A stretch of DNA of 64,000 nt from Phycisphaeraceae bacterium. Its GTDB lineage: Bacteria; Planctomycetota; Phycisphaerae; Phycisphaerales; Phycisphaeraceae. The stretch covers positions 1 through 64,000 of the forward strand of contig JADLFV010000097.1 in NCBI GenBank assembly GCA_020849625.1. The letters are read 5' to 3'. This document shows, one piece after another, positions 54,390 to 63,275 of this stretch. The position numbers were made by a program, and so were the translations under genes. The notes below the pieces were generated by a model. The model searched no databases and was not told the DNA's origin. It worked only from the letters and a program-made list of their open reading frames with translations. Every line of letters starts with the position of its first letter. The first letter of the stretch is position 1.

Positions 54390-56120
54390 ATGAATCGGAT
54401 TCGATGGTACGGCCCTTCCCTGTTGCTGATGGCGGCCCTGCTGGCGACGATGTGGCTGGGGCCGCAGGTCATGCGGCAGATCGCCTGGGCCCAGCAGGAC
54501 GCCAACATCGTCCTGGCACGCAACAGCCTCACCGACAACCCCACCCTCGCTGAGCTTTCCGACGCTTATCGCAAGGTCGCCGAAGCGGTCGAACCTTCGG
54601 TGGTTCACATCGAGGTGCTCAACAAGGTCCGCCGCCAGTCCCGTTCGGGCGGGCCGATGGGTCGCAATCCATTCGAAGGCACGCCCTTTGAAGACTACTT
54701 CCGTGACTTCGAATCGCCCCGTCAAACCCCGGCCCCGGCTCAACCGGACGAAGGCCCCGACTACGACCAGTATGATCCGGCCCGCCCCGAAGGCAACGGC
54801 TCCGGCTGGGTTTACGATGACCAGGGCCACATCGTCACCAATCGTCACGTCGTGGCCGGTGCCGACGAGATCCGCGTCACCTTCCACGACGGCGGCACCT
54901 ACGACGCCGAACTGATCAACGGTGACGAACTGACCGATATCGCGGTGCTCAAGGTCAAGCGCCCCCAGTTGCACTCAGCGGAACTGGCTGACGAGCAGGT
55001 CGAGCCGGGCGACATCGTCTTCGCCTTCGGTTCGCCATTCGGATTCAGCTTCTCCATGAGCCAGGGCATCGTCAGCGCCAAGGGCCGCGACATCGGCATC
55101 CTCTCGCGCCAGGGCGGATATGAGAACTTCATCCAGACCGATGCAGCCATCAACCCCGGCAACTCCGGCGGACCGTTGACCAACATCCGCGGCCAGGTCG
55201 TGGGCATGAACAGCGCCATCGCCACCCGCAGTCGCAATCCCTACGAGGCCGGCTGGATGGGCATCGGGTTCGCCATCCCCGTCGATATGATCCGCAATGT
55301 CGTCGATCAGATCATCGCCTCCGGCTCCGTCAGCCGCGGTTACCTCGGCGTGTACATCGACGACCTCAAGCCCGAGATGGCCAAGACTTTCGGCTACGAC
55401 GGCAAGGGCGTGTTGGTGGACAACGTCAGTGAAGACGGTCCCGCGGCCGGCAAACTCCAGCCCGGCGACATCATCACCGCCGTCAACGGCAAGACCATGG
55501 ATTCAACCAACCTGCTGCGCCGCTACGTCGCTGCGTTCCCGCCCGAAACCATTGTCAAGGTCACCGTGTTCCGGCCGTCCGACGAGGGCAAGGGCCAGAT
55601 CATGGACGTCGAGATCAAGCTCGGCAAACTGCCGTCCCCGGACCAGCTTGCCGGCGGCGGTGGAAGCCCCAGCGAAATGAAGCCGGGCGAATCGGACACG
55701 CCCACCGGCCAGGCCATGGACATGCTCCGCCGCTACGGCATCGAGGACGTGGGCACGTTCACGCAGGACATGGCCACACAGATCGGCGCCACCTTCCGCC
55801 CCGGCGTGCTGATCCAGGGCATCCGCAGCGCCTCCGCGGCCGCGCCTTTGCAGGTCGGCCGGCCCGTGTTGATCACCCGTGTCATGGGCGCCGACGTGGC
55901 CGACGTCGATCAACTGATGACCGAGCTGGCCAAACACAATGCCGCCGAGGGCGTCCGCGTCCGCATCGCCATCTGGGATGGTCGCGGCAAACAGTGGACT
56001 GAGCGCTTCTGGCTCATCCAGGCCCCCGCCAACGGAACCCCCGGAAGTGGTGAAAGCGACGAATCCCAGCAGCCGCAGGAACAGCAACAGGATCAGCCGC
56101 AGGTCGAGACGGTTCCCTGA
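54390..56120 (+). CDS. HtrA/DegQ-like serine protease
   Basis: The 576-residue protein has an N-terminal membrane or signal segment (LLLMAALLATMWLGP) and a trypsin-like domain with the triad His in TNRHVVAG, Asp in LTDIAVLKV and Ser in NPGNSGGPL. One clear PDZ domain follows (YLGVYIDDLKPEMAKTF..DGPAAGKLQPGDIITAVNG), with a second, diverged one before an acidic Q-rich tail. It would check or degrade misfolded proteins outside the cytoplasm. AAGGAG upstream supports the start, and a strong terminator follows the stop. It holds one exact CCCCCGGAAGT copy. Confidence 0.93.
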   Translation: MNRIRWYGPSLLLMAALLATMWLGPQVMRQIAWAQQDANIVLARNSLTDNPTLAELSDAYRKVAEAVEPSVVHIEVLNKVRRQSRSGGPMGRNPFEGTPFEDYFRDFESPRQTPAPAQPDEGPDYDQYDPARPEGNGSGWVYDDQGHIVTNRHVVAGADEIRVTFHDGGTYDAELINGDELTDIAVLKVKRPQLHSAELADEQVEPGDIVFAFGSPFGFSFSMSQGIVSAKGRDIGILSRQGGYENFIQTDAAINPGNSGGPLTNIRGQVVGMNSAIATRSRNPYEAGWMGIGFAIPVDMIRNVVDQIIASGSVSRGYLGVYIDDLKPEMAKTFGYDGKGVLVDNVSEDGPAAGKLQPGDIITAVNGKTMDSTNLLRRYVAAFPPETIVKVTVFRPSDEGKGQIMDVEIKLGKLPSPDQLAGGGGSPSEMKPGESDTPTGQAMDMLRRYGIEDVGTFTQDMATQIGATFRPGVLIQGIRSASAAAPLQVGRPVLITRVMGADVADVDQLMTELAKHNAAEGVRVRIAIWDGRGKQWTERFWLIQAPANGTPGSGESDESQQPQEQQQDQPQVETVP

Positions 56121-56157
56121 TCCTGACCGCGCTGCCACACAGTGCGTTCTCTCCTCG

Positions 56158-56190
56158 AAGCCCACGGCCATTCGTCGTGGGCTTTTTTTC
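56158..56190 (+). terminator. Rho-independent terminator after the DegQ-like gene
   Basis: AGCCCACG pairs with CGTGGGCT over a 9-base loop, directly followed by a run of seven T. It is the clearest intrinsic terminator in the window and separates the protease gene from the acyltransferase gene. Confidence 0.88.
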
Positions 56191-56203
56191 TACAATTGCC
56201 GCC

Positions 56204-57310
56204 ATGCCTTCCGCGGCAGTCCCAGTCTCGCGCGATCACCTGCCCGTGCTCGATGGGTTGCGCGGGTTCGCGGCTCTGCTGGTGCTGTGGGGACATCTAC
56301 GACTCCAGACCGCCATTCCCGCCCTGCAGGCCTCGGGTTTCGGCGTGCAGGTGTTCTTCGTCCTTTCCGGTTTCCTGATCACCCGCATCCTGCTTTACAA
56401 CAAGCAGAACCATCTGGGCCTGGGTCGCTTCTACAAGCGTCGCGTCCTGCGCATCTTTCCGCCGTTTTATCTGATGCTGCTGTTATTCTGGCTTTGCTTT
56501 CGCAATCATGAAGGTCTGCTTTATGCCGCGACCTACACCTACAACTTCTCGGGGGTCAGCAATTTCCCCATCGATCACACCTGGACGCTCTGCGTCGAGG
56601 AGCACTACTACCTGCTTTGGCCGCTGATCGTTGCCCTGCTGCCGATGGCCTGGTCATGGCGTGCGGCAGTCCTGCTGGCGCTGCTGTCGGTGGCGTCCTA
56701 CATTGCGGTCAACGTCCACCTGGTGGTCAACACCGGGAAATGGGTGCCGGCGAACCTGGCCACCTGGACGCCGTTCCAGATCGTCGGACTGCTGGCCGGC
56801 TCAGCCCTGGCCTATCACCAGCACCGCATCGTCGGCCGCCGCTACGGCCAGGTGCTCGGCATCACGCTCATGATCAGTTCCATCGTGTTGTGCGAGACGA
56901 TCATCTTCTTCGGACACTGTTTTTCAATCGGCATGGAGACGCCCGCGGACACGCTGCGCGGCAACCTCTTCGCCGCCGGGCTGCTCGCTTTTCTGCTTTC
57001 GCGCAAGACGCCCGAACTGACCGCACTGTTCGAAATGAAATGGCTGCGCGGCGTCGGTCGCATCAGTTATGGCCTGTACCTCTACCATATGCCCATCTTT
57101 ATGCTCTTCGATCTCTGGCGCCCGCGACCGGGTCTTTCAACTCTGTTCAGCTTCCTGGCGGTCAGCCTCACCTTCCTGGCCGCTGCCGCGTCCTATCGCT
57201 GGTTTGAACGTCCGATCCTTGACGGCCGCTTGCCCTGGGCCCGTTCCATCCGCGCCAATCAGCCCGCTCCCAAGGCCCCGCCTTCGTCTATGCCCTCCGA
57301 TGGTTTATGA
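56204..57310 (+). CDS. Acyltransferase 3 family membrane protein
   Basis: The protein (368 residues) is a polytopic acyltransferase of the OafA/NodX type, with about ten membrane helices. Motifs are [20 protein letters not shown] with the catalytic-site His, [19 protein letters not shown] and [17 protein letters not shown]. Another is [18 protein letters not shown]. Such enzymes acetylate or acylate surface sugars. ATG 56204 is chosen because the track's upstream start lies in the terminator. It ends 7 bases before the ABC gene. Confidence 0.92.
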   Translation: MPSAAVPVSRDHLPVLDGLRGFAALLVLWGHLRLQTAIPALQASGFGVQVFFVLSGFLITRILLYNKQNHLGLGRFYKRRVLRIFPPFYLMLLLFWLCFRNHEGLLYAATYTYNFSGVSNFPIDHTWTLCVEEHYYLLWPLIVALLPMAWSWRAAVLLALLSVASYIAVNVHLVVNTGKWVPANLATWTPFQIVGLLAGSALAYHQHRIVGRRYGQVLGITLMISSIVLCETIIFFGHCFSIGMETPADTLRGNLFAAGLLAFLLSRKTPELTALFEMKWLRGVGRISYGLYLYHMPIFMLFDLWRPRPGLSTLFSFLAVSLTFLAAAASYRWFERPILDGRLPWARSIRANQPAPKAPPSSMPSDGL

Positions 57311-57317
57311 TGTGACC

Positions 57318-58328
57318 ATGCCTCTGCTGCAAGTCCGCAACCTCAAGACCTACTTCCCCGTCAAGCGCGGCCTGCTCAAAAGCACCGTCGGCTATGTCAA
57401 GGCGGTGGACGGTGTCAGCTTCCAGATCAACGACGGCGAAACGCTCGGACTGGTCGGAGAGTCCGGCTGCGGCAAATCGACCGTCGGCCGCGCTATCCTG
57501 CGACTGGTTCCCGCCACCGAAGGATCGGTCACCTTCGACGGCCAGGACGTGCTGGTTGCCAACCGCGATCAGATGCGCAAGCTTCGCCGACAGATGCAGA
57601 TCATCTTCCAGGACCCCGTCGGCTCGCTCAATCCGCGCATGACCGTCGGCAACATCATCGGCGAACCGATCAAGGTCCATCGCCTCGCTTCCGGTAGCGA
57701 ACTGCCCGACCGCGTGGCGACGCTGCTGAAAAAGGTCGGCCTGCAACCCGATCACGCCCGCCGCTATCCGCATGAATTCTCCGGCGGCCAGCGCCAGCGC
57801 ATCGGCATCGCCCGCGCTCTGGCCCTCGAGCCGCGCTTCATCGTCGCCGACGAGCCGATCAGTGCCCTGGACGTTTCCATTCAGAGCCAGGTGCTCAACC
57901 TGCTCAATGACTTGCAGGACGAATTCAAGCTCAGCTTCTTGTTCATCGCCCACAACCTGGCGGTGGTCGAGCACTTCTGCGATCGCGTGGCCGTGATGTA
58001 CCTCGGTCGCATCGTGGAACTGGCCGACCGCGAAACGATCTATCGCAATCCGCTGCACCCGTACACCAAGGCCTTGCTCAGTGCCGCCCCCACGCCCGAT
58101 CCGCATCGCCGCAAGCAGCGCATCATGCTGGCCGGCGAAGTGCCCAGCCCGATCGAACTGTTCGCTGATGCTGACAAAGCGAAAGTCACCGGCGACGAGC
58201 GGGCCGCGGTTCCTGTGGGCGCCGAAGAAGAAGGCATCACCGTCATCCGCCGCGCCGACCTGCTGGACCGCCCCCCGCTGGTGGAAGTCGAGCCGGGCCA
58301 TTACGTTTCGCGAAAAGTGCCAGCTTGA
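57318..58328 (+). CDS. OppF/DppF-like ABC transporter ATPase
   Basis: The 336-residue protein has Walker [10 protein letters not shown], the Q-loop [14 protein letters not shown], signature SGGQRQR, Walker [15 protein letters not shown] and H-loop AHNLAVV. The end [17 protein letters not shown] is the oligopeptide-ABC C-terminal domain. Usual OppF proteins then have a Cys-rich tail; here it is replaced by an acidic stretch ending [16 protein letters not shown] 57318 is used; ATG 57300 adds 6 residues. No permease or binding protein is adjacent, so it may work with partners elsewhere. Confidence 0.9.
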   Translation: MPLLQVRNLKTYFPVKRGLLKSTVGYVKAVDGVSFQINDGETLGLVGESGCGKSTVGRAILRLVPATEGSVTFDGQDVLVANRDQMRKLRRQMQIIFQDPVGSLNPRMTVGNIIGEPIKVHRLASGSELPDRVATLLKKVGLQPDHARRYPHEFSGGQRQRIGIARALALEPRFIVADEPISALDVSIQSQVLNLLNDLQDEFKLSFLFIAHNLAVVEHFCDRVAVMYLGRIVELADRETIYRNPLHPYTKALLSAAPTPDPHRRKQRIMLAGEVPSPIELFADADKAKVTGDERAAVPVGAEEEGITVIRRADLLDRPPLVEVEPGHYVSRKVPA

Positions 58329-58353
58329 TGGATAATGGATAATCGGGGGACTT

Positions 58354-58758
58354 GTGCAAGCGCCCGAACTCAATCTCATCTTCGCCTGGTGCTGGCTCAG
58401 CGTGGGACTGCTGGCTGGGATGGTGGCGGGATTGTTCTTTCATCGTGACGACTGGATGGGCGGCTATGACAGTTGGCGGCGGCGCATGACGCGGCTGGGC
58501 CATGTCGCTTTCATCGGCACCGCACTGCTCAACTTTATGTTCGTTTTCACCGTGCGGGACTCGCAACTTCCCGACGCCGCGTTGCGCTGGGCGTCCTTTC
58601 TGCTGCTGATCGGGGCGATCGCCATGCCGACAGTTTGTTACGCATCCGCGTGGCGCAAACCGCTGCGGCATCTGTTTGCGGTTCCGGTTGTTTGTCTGGT
58701 TGGTGGCGTGACGGTGGTGGCGGTGACATTGGTGCTGAGATGGGTGAACGGCGGCTGA
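58354..58758 (+). CDS. Small membrane protein of unknown function
   Basis: The 134-residue protein has four hydrophobic segments and an N-terminus MQAPELNLIFAWCWLSVGLLAGMVAGLFFHRDDWMGGY. Only a GTG start is available at 58354. I recognise no family. It lies 25 bases after the ABC gene and 36 before the radical SAM gene, so it may be part of the same transcript. Confidence 0.65.
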   Translation: MQAPELNLIFAWCWLSVGLLAGMVAGLFFHRDDWMGGYDSWRRRMTRLGHVAFIGTALLNFMFVFTVRDSQLPDAALRWASFLLLIGAIAMPTVCYASAWRKPLRHLFAVPVVCLVGGVTVVAVTLVLRWVNGG

Positions 58759-58794
58759 AGCTGCCTCCGCAAGGTCTTGTGAGAAGGGGTGTTT

Positions 58795-60117
58795 ATGAAA
58801 TTCGGCCTGATCGCCATGAGCGGCATCCGTGTCTGCGACAGCGAACTGCTGGCGCTGGGCCTGACCTTGCCCGGCTTTGTGGAGCGCAGCAAAACCATCG
58901 CCTCTCTGCCCAGCCTGGGCCTGCTCACATTGGCGGGCATGACACCGAAACAGCACGAGGTCTGTTACCGCGAGGTCGATCAGTTGCCGGGCGACAACAT
59001 GGAAGATTTCGACATGGTGGCCATCAGCACCTTCACCGCCCAGGCCCCGGAGGCTTACGAGCTGGCGGACCGCTATCGGGCGCAGGGCGTGCCCGTGGTG
59101 ATGGGGGGTCTGCACGTGACCTGCATGGCGGATGAAGCGCAAGAGCATTGCGATGCGGTGGTGCTGGGCCAGGGCGAGCCGGTATGGCTGGACGTGCTGG
59201 CCGATGCCGAGTGGGGTAAGCTGCAATCGATCTACGACGCGCGACAAATCACATTCGATCTGGCTGACGCGCCGATGCCCGCCTATGAACTGCTGGATGT
59301 CGATCGCTACAACCGCCTGACCGTGCAGGCCTCGCGCGGTTGTCCGTGGCGCTGCCAGTTCTGCGCCAGCTCCATCCTGCTGACTCCTCATTATCATCAG
59401 AAACCCGCTGAAAAAGTCCTGGCGGAAGTTGACCGCATCTGCGAGGTGTGGAAGCATCCGTTCATCGAGTTGACGGACGACAACGCCTTTGTCAATCGCC
59501 GCTACTGGAAGCAGCTCTTGCCGCGTCTGGCCGAGCGGCGGATCAAGTGGTTTGCCGAGACCGACATCTCCGTGGCGGAGGATGAGCAACTGCTGGGCCT
59601 GCTGCGCGAAGCAGGTTGCGCGGAGGTGTTGATCGGCCTGGAAAGCCCCAGCGGTGCGGGACTTAACGGGCTGGAGATGCACAAGAACTGGAAGCAGCAG
59701 ATGCAGCCGGACTACGAATCCGCCGTCCAGCGCATCCAATCGCACGGCATCCGCGTCAATGGCTGTTTCATTCTCGGCCTCGACGGCCAGCAGAGCGATG
59801 TCTTTGACCAGGTCTTCGAGATGGCGGACCGCCTGGCGTTGTATGACGTGCAGATCACGCTGCCCACGCCGTTCCCCGGCACAGCCTTGTATGAGCAACT
59901 GCATCGTGAAGGACGTTTGCTGGAGAATCGACCGTGGCGGCGCTGCACATTGTTTGACGTGACGTTTCAGCCGTGCGGCATGAGCGTCGAGGATTTGCGT
60001 CACGGATTTCACGACCTGTCACGCCGGCTCTACGGACAGCAGTTCACCGACGATCGCCGGCGGCGCTTCAATCAACAGTTGCGGACCATACTGCGAGACA
60101 AAAGGAGCCGAGCATGA
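58795..60117 (+). CDS. B12-binding-type radical SAM protein
   Basis: The 440-residue protein has an N-terminal cobalamin-binding-like part (VAISTFTAQAPEAYELADRYRAQGVPVVMGGLHVTCMADEAQEHCDAVVLGQGE), although the usual DxHxxG is not clear. The radical SAM cluster motif CPWRCQFC (C-x3-C-x2-C) follows near residue 182. The middle LIGLESPSGAGLNGLEMHKNW and GLDGQQSDVFDQVFEMADRL fit the family. It likely does a methylation or related radical reaction on an unknown substrate. ATG 58795 follows AAGGGG. Its stop overlaps the next start in ATGA. Confidence 0.9.
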   Translation: MKFGLIAMSGIRVCDSELLALGLTLPGFVERSKTIASLPSLGLLTLAGMTPKQHEVCYREVDQLPGDNMEDFDMVAISTFTAQAPEAYELADRYRAQGVPVVMGGLHVTCMADEAQEHCDAVVLGQGEPVWLDVLADAEWGKLQSIYDARQITFDLADAPMPAYELLDVDRYNRLTVQASRGCPWRCQFCASSILLTPHYHQKPAEKVLAEVDRICEVWKHPFIELTDDNAFVNRRYWKQLLPRLAERRIKWFAETDISVAEDEQLLGLLREAGCAEVLIGLESPSGAGLNGLEMHKNWKQQMQPDYESAVQRIQSHGIRVNGCFILGLDGQQSDVFDQVFEMADRLALYDVQITLPTPFPGTALYEQLHREGRLLENRPWRRCTLFDVTFQPCGMSVEDLRHGFHDLSRRLYGQQFTDDRRRRFNQQLRTILRDKRSRA

Positions 60118-60524
60118 ACAACCGCTTTGTGCTGGTGCGTATTCTGATGACCCTGGCGGGTATTTACGACGGCACACTGGGTGTGGCCTTTGTGTTCTTC
60201 ACCGCCCGCACGTTCGATCTGATCCAGATGCCGCTGCCGGATCACTTGGGCTACGTGCAGTTCGCCGCCGCTTTGCTGATCGTGTTCGCTTTGATGTTCT
60301 TCGCCGTGGCGGCCAACCCGGTGCGCTACCTGGAGTTTGTGACAGCGGGCATGGGATTGAAAGTGTCATACATCGCGGTAGTCACTTACTACGGCCAGAC
60401 GCAGGGGGTACCGCCGGTGTGGCTCTGGTTCGCCGCGGCGGATGGGCTGTGGCTGCTGCTGTTTATCGTGATCCGGGCGGCCATCCCGCGCGCGGTGGCC
60501 GTGCGGCCGCACGTGCCGGTTTGA
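60114..60524 (+). CDS. Small membrane protein coupled to the radical SAM gene
   Basis: The 136-residue protein has about four hydrophobic segments, such as AGIYDGTLGVAFVFFTARTF and YVQFAAALLIVFALMFFAVA. The start at ATG 60114 has AAAGGAG just upstream and overlaps the radical SAM stop, so translation is coupled. I recognise no family; its function is unknown, though tight coupling suggests a link with the radical SAM product. Confidence 0.75.
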   Translation: MNNRFVLVRILMTLAGIYDGTLGVAFVFFTARTFDLIQMPLPDHLGYVQFAAALLIVFALMFFAVAANPVRYLEFVTAGMGLKVSYIAVVTYYGQTQGVPPVWLWFAAADGLWLLLFIVIRAAIPRAVAVRPHVPV

Positions 60525-60555
60525 CGTCCGCGCTTGAAACCCCGCTGCCTATTTC

Positions 60556-62094
60556 CTACTGCCTGCTCAGCCGATACAGCGTCAGTTGTTCGACGTTCTC
60601 CGGACGATGTCCACCGAACATCACGCTGGCCAGGTAACCGACGACGAACAGCACGAGGTGGCCGAAGAGTCCGATGAGGATCGGATTGAATTCGAAGTTG
60701 AAGCCCATGTCGAAGATGCGATGCGTCGGCTCGGTGCAGACGCCCCAGGAGGTAAACAGCAGGCAGGCGGCGATCCCGATGTAGCAGCCGCGACGGGTGG
60801 CGCGGGTGGTGAGGAAGCCCAGGTTGAACAGCCCGAGCACGCCGCCGGAGATGATGGCCGCGATGGTGACGCCGCGCTCCATGATGGAACTGGCGCCTTC
60901 GGTGGGAATCATGGCCAACCCGATCATGGCTGCAGCTGTACCGCAGGCGATGACCATCAGTCGGCCGAACAGCACGCGGGCCTTGTCCGACGATGAAGGC
61001 AAAAAGTTGACGAAGTAATCGGTGGTCAAGACGGTGGCCAGGCTGTTGAGGTCGGCGCTGATCGATGACATGGAAGCCGCCAACACGGCCGCCAGGATCA
61101 GCCCGATCACCCCGGCCGGCAGGTGATGCACGATGAAGTACGGCATCACATCGTCGGCCAGCCTGGGGCCGCTCTCACTGGACAGCGTGTAGTAACCGAA
61201 CAGGCAGGCGCCGATGAACATGAAGGTGAGATAGATCGGCACGCACATCGCGGCATTGACCATCACGCCCCGCCGGGCCTGCTGGTCGCTGCCGGCTATC
61301 AGGTAGCGCTGCACCATGTGCTGATCGCAGACGTAGCGCCGACTCCAGCCCACGGTGAACGCCAGCAGGAAGATCCATTGCGTGGTGTTCTGCGTGTCAA
61401 ACAAACTATTCCAGGACAGGTCGAACGAGCCAAGCGTGAACCGGCCCTGCTGCCAGGCTTCGCTGATCACCGCGCCGGGCGGGCCGACTTCCGTGGCGAA
61501 GATCAGGCGCAGCAGGATCAGGATCGCCCCGAAGATCAGCAGCACCCCCTGCGCCACATCGGTCCACACCACCGCTTCGATTCCGCCGATCATGGTGTAC
61601 GCGGCTGTGAAGGCGCCCAGGCTGAGGATGATCCAGTGCAGTTCCCAGCCGGTCATCAGCTTCAGGGGAATGGCGGTGGTCAGCAGGGTCACGCCCAGGT
61701 CGAAGATGCGGTCCGCCAGGAAGCCGATCGACGCATACATTCTTCCGCCCAGGCCGAAGCGCTGGCCGAGGTACTCGTACACGCTCATCTTCACCACGTG
61801 GCGATAGAAGGGAATGATGAAAATGCTGACGATCAGCAGCACCACCGGCAGGGTGAGGTGACCCAGCAGCAGGATCATGCCCTTCTGATAGACGGTGGCT
61901 GGATGCCCGACGAACGTGCCGCTGCCGATGAGCGTGGCCATCAGCGTGAACGCCACCACCCACGTCGGCAGTCGCCGCCCCGCCAGGAAGTAGCCTTCAC
62001 TGCTGCGTCCGCGGCGTGAGACATACAAGCCGATGCAGGCGATCACCGCCAGGTAAGCGATCAATACCAGGTAGTCGGCAACGTGCAGGTTCAT
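60556..62094 (-). CDS. Sodium:solute symporter family transporter
   Basis: The 512-residue protein has about thirteen membrane helices in an SSS layout: ADYLVLIAYLAVIACIGLYVSRRGRSSEGYFLAGRRLPTWVVAFTLMATLIGSGTFVGHPATVYQKG, then MYASIGFLADRIFDLGVTLL and AVLAASMSSISADLNSLATVL, the last near the SSS signature. It likely takes up a four-carbon acid sugar, by the genes behind it. ATG 62094 overlaps the kinase stop in ATGA; the track start at 62136 is upstream. Confidence 0.92.
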   Translation of the reverse strand: MNLHVADYLVLIAYLAVIACIGLYVSRRGRSSEGYFLAGRRLPTWVVAFTLMATLIGSGTFVGHPATVYQKGMILLLGHLTLPVVLLIVSIFIIPFYRHVVKMSVYEYLGQRFGLGGRMYASIGFLADRIFDLGVTLLTTAIPLKLMTGWELHWIILSLGAFTAAYTMIGGIEAVVWTDVAQGVLLIFGAILILLRLIFATEVGPPGAVISEAWQQGRFTLGSFDLSWNSLFDTQNTTQWIFLLAFTVGWSRRYVCDQHMVQRYLIAGSDQQARRGVMVNAAMCVPIYLTFMFIGACLFGYYTLSSESGPRLADDVMPYFIVHHLPAGVIGLILAAVLAASMSSISADLNSLATVLTTDYFVNFLPSSSDKARVLFGRLMVIACGTAAAMIGLAMIPTEGASSIMERGVTIAAIISGGVLGLFNLGFLTTRATRRGCYIGIAACLLFTSWGVCTEPTHRIFDMGFNFEFNPILIGLFGHLVLFVVGYLASVMFGGHRPENVEQLTLYRLSRQ

Positions 62095-63275
62095 GCGTTG
62101 GCTTTCAGGTGTATCGCTCGACCCAACAGTTCCCACAGCGAGGCTGGCCAGTGGTAACTGCCCGGCTTGAGCGTGATGCCGAACTTGCGCTCCTGCTCAA
62201 AGGCCAGGCGCACCACGCCGGGCGCCCATTCCCCGCTGACGCGAAAGGCCTGACCGCCCAGGGCATCCATCAAGGCCCCGGCCGTCGTGCCCCCGCTGAC
62301 CAGCACCTCGTCCAGCGCGTGCCGGCCGAGCACTTCGCTCACCACCCGGGCCAGCAGCGGCGCTAACTCTCCCGACTGCATCGCATCCGTCAGATACCGC
62401 GCCGGCGTTGTCACCACCACGCCGCCCCCGGAAGAAAGCGATTCGAGAATTTCATGGCGCCACGCTTCAATCCAACGCTCGCGCTGCGAATCGGTCCGCG
62501 GCAGGGGCAGCGGCATGCTGCGAACCGGTAATCCCAGGGCGCCAGCCCGTTCGGCGGCATGGCGGTCCGCCTCCGCGGTGCTCCCGCACAACATCAGACA
62601 CGAAGCGAACGGCCAACGCCGCTCCCCGCGCGGCATGCCCTGTTTCGTCCGCATCAGCAGCGTCTCGAAAAACTCGCTTCCCCCGGCCGGCAGCGTGCGA
62701 TCGTTCACCCACGTTGCCAGTTGCACCAGATGGCGATCGGTGCCCGCATCGGCGGTGATCAGACCGCTGCTCGGCGGCGGCTGGCCCACCGCCAGGTGCG
62801 TGACACGCTGCGGATCGTCGGGTGACAGACGTTCCCGGATGTCCGAAGTTTTCGCTGGATGATCCGGGTCGCGGCCAAACTCGCTTCGATGCAGCGGCAC
62901 GCCGCCGACGCTGTAGGTGCCTCGACTCACCACGCGCCCGCGCGATGGATTCTGCGGCACCAGCAGCACGCGCTGCAACCCCAGGGCCGCCTGCGCCGCT
63001 TCCAGCTCCGCCCGCACCGGTCCGCGCAGGACCGAGTCGGTTTTCTTGTAAATCCAATCGAAGCTGTTGACGGGACACTCCGCCAGCATTCGCCGGATGG
63101 TGTCACCGGCCGCCTGCGGATTGAGCCGGCGGGTGTCGCTGTCGATCACCAGCATCTGAGCGAAGATGGGCTGATAGTCGCGGCGCAGCAGCGCGGTGTC
63201 ATAGCCGTAACGTCGGCCGATGCCGGCGATCTCCGCCGCGCCGGTCAGATCGTCTGCGATGACCAGGATGGTCAT
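62091..63275 (-). CDS. Four-carbon acid sugar kinase (DUF1537 family)
   Basis: The 394-residue protein matches the DUF1537/OtnK pattern: TILVIADDLTGAAEIAGIGRRYGYDTALL, then YKKTDSVLRGPVRAEL, and VSGGTTAGALMDALGGQAFRVSGEWAPGVVRL near the end. Known members phosphorylate threonate, erythronate or related acids. It lies between an SSS transporter and a PdxA-like dehydrogenase, joined by ATGA overlaps on both sides. The setting fits a D-threonate-type pathway to dihydroxyacetone phosphate. One near CCCCCGGAAGT motif lies in it. Confidence 0.92.
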   Translation of the reverse strand: MTILVIADDLTGAAEIAGIGRRYGYDTALLRRDYQPIFAQMLVIDSDTRRLNPQAAGDTIRRMLAECPVNSFDWIYKKTDSVLRGPVRAELEAAQAALGLQRVLLVPQNPSRGRVVSRGTYSVGGVPLHRSEFGRDPDHPAKTSDIRERLSPDDPQRVTHLAVGQPPPSSGLITADAGTDRHLVQLATWVNDRTLPAGGSEFFETLLMRTKQGMPRGERRWPFASCLMLCGSTAEADRHAAERAGALGLPVRSMPLPLPRTDSQRERWIEAWRHEILESLSSGGGVVVTTPARYLTDAMQSGELAPLLARVVSEVLGRHALDEVLVSGGTTAGALMDALGGQAFRVSGEWAPGVVRLAFEQERKFGITLKPGSYHWPASLWELLGRAIHLKANA

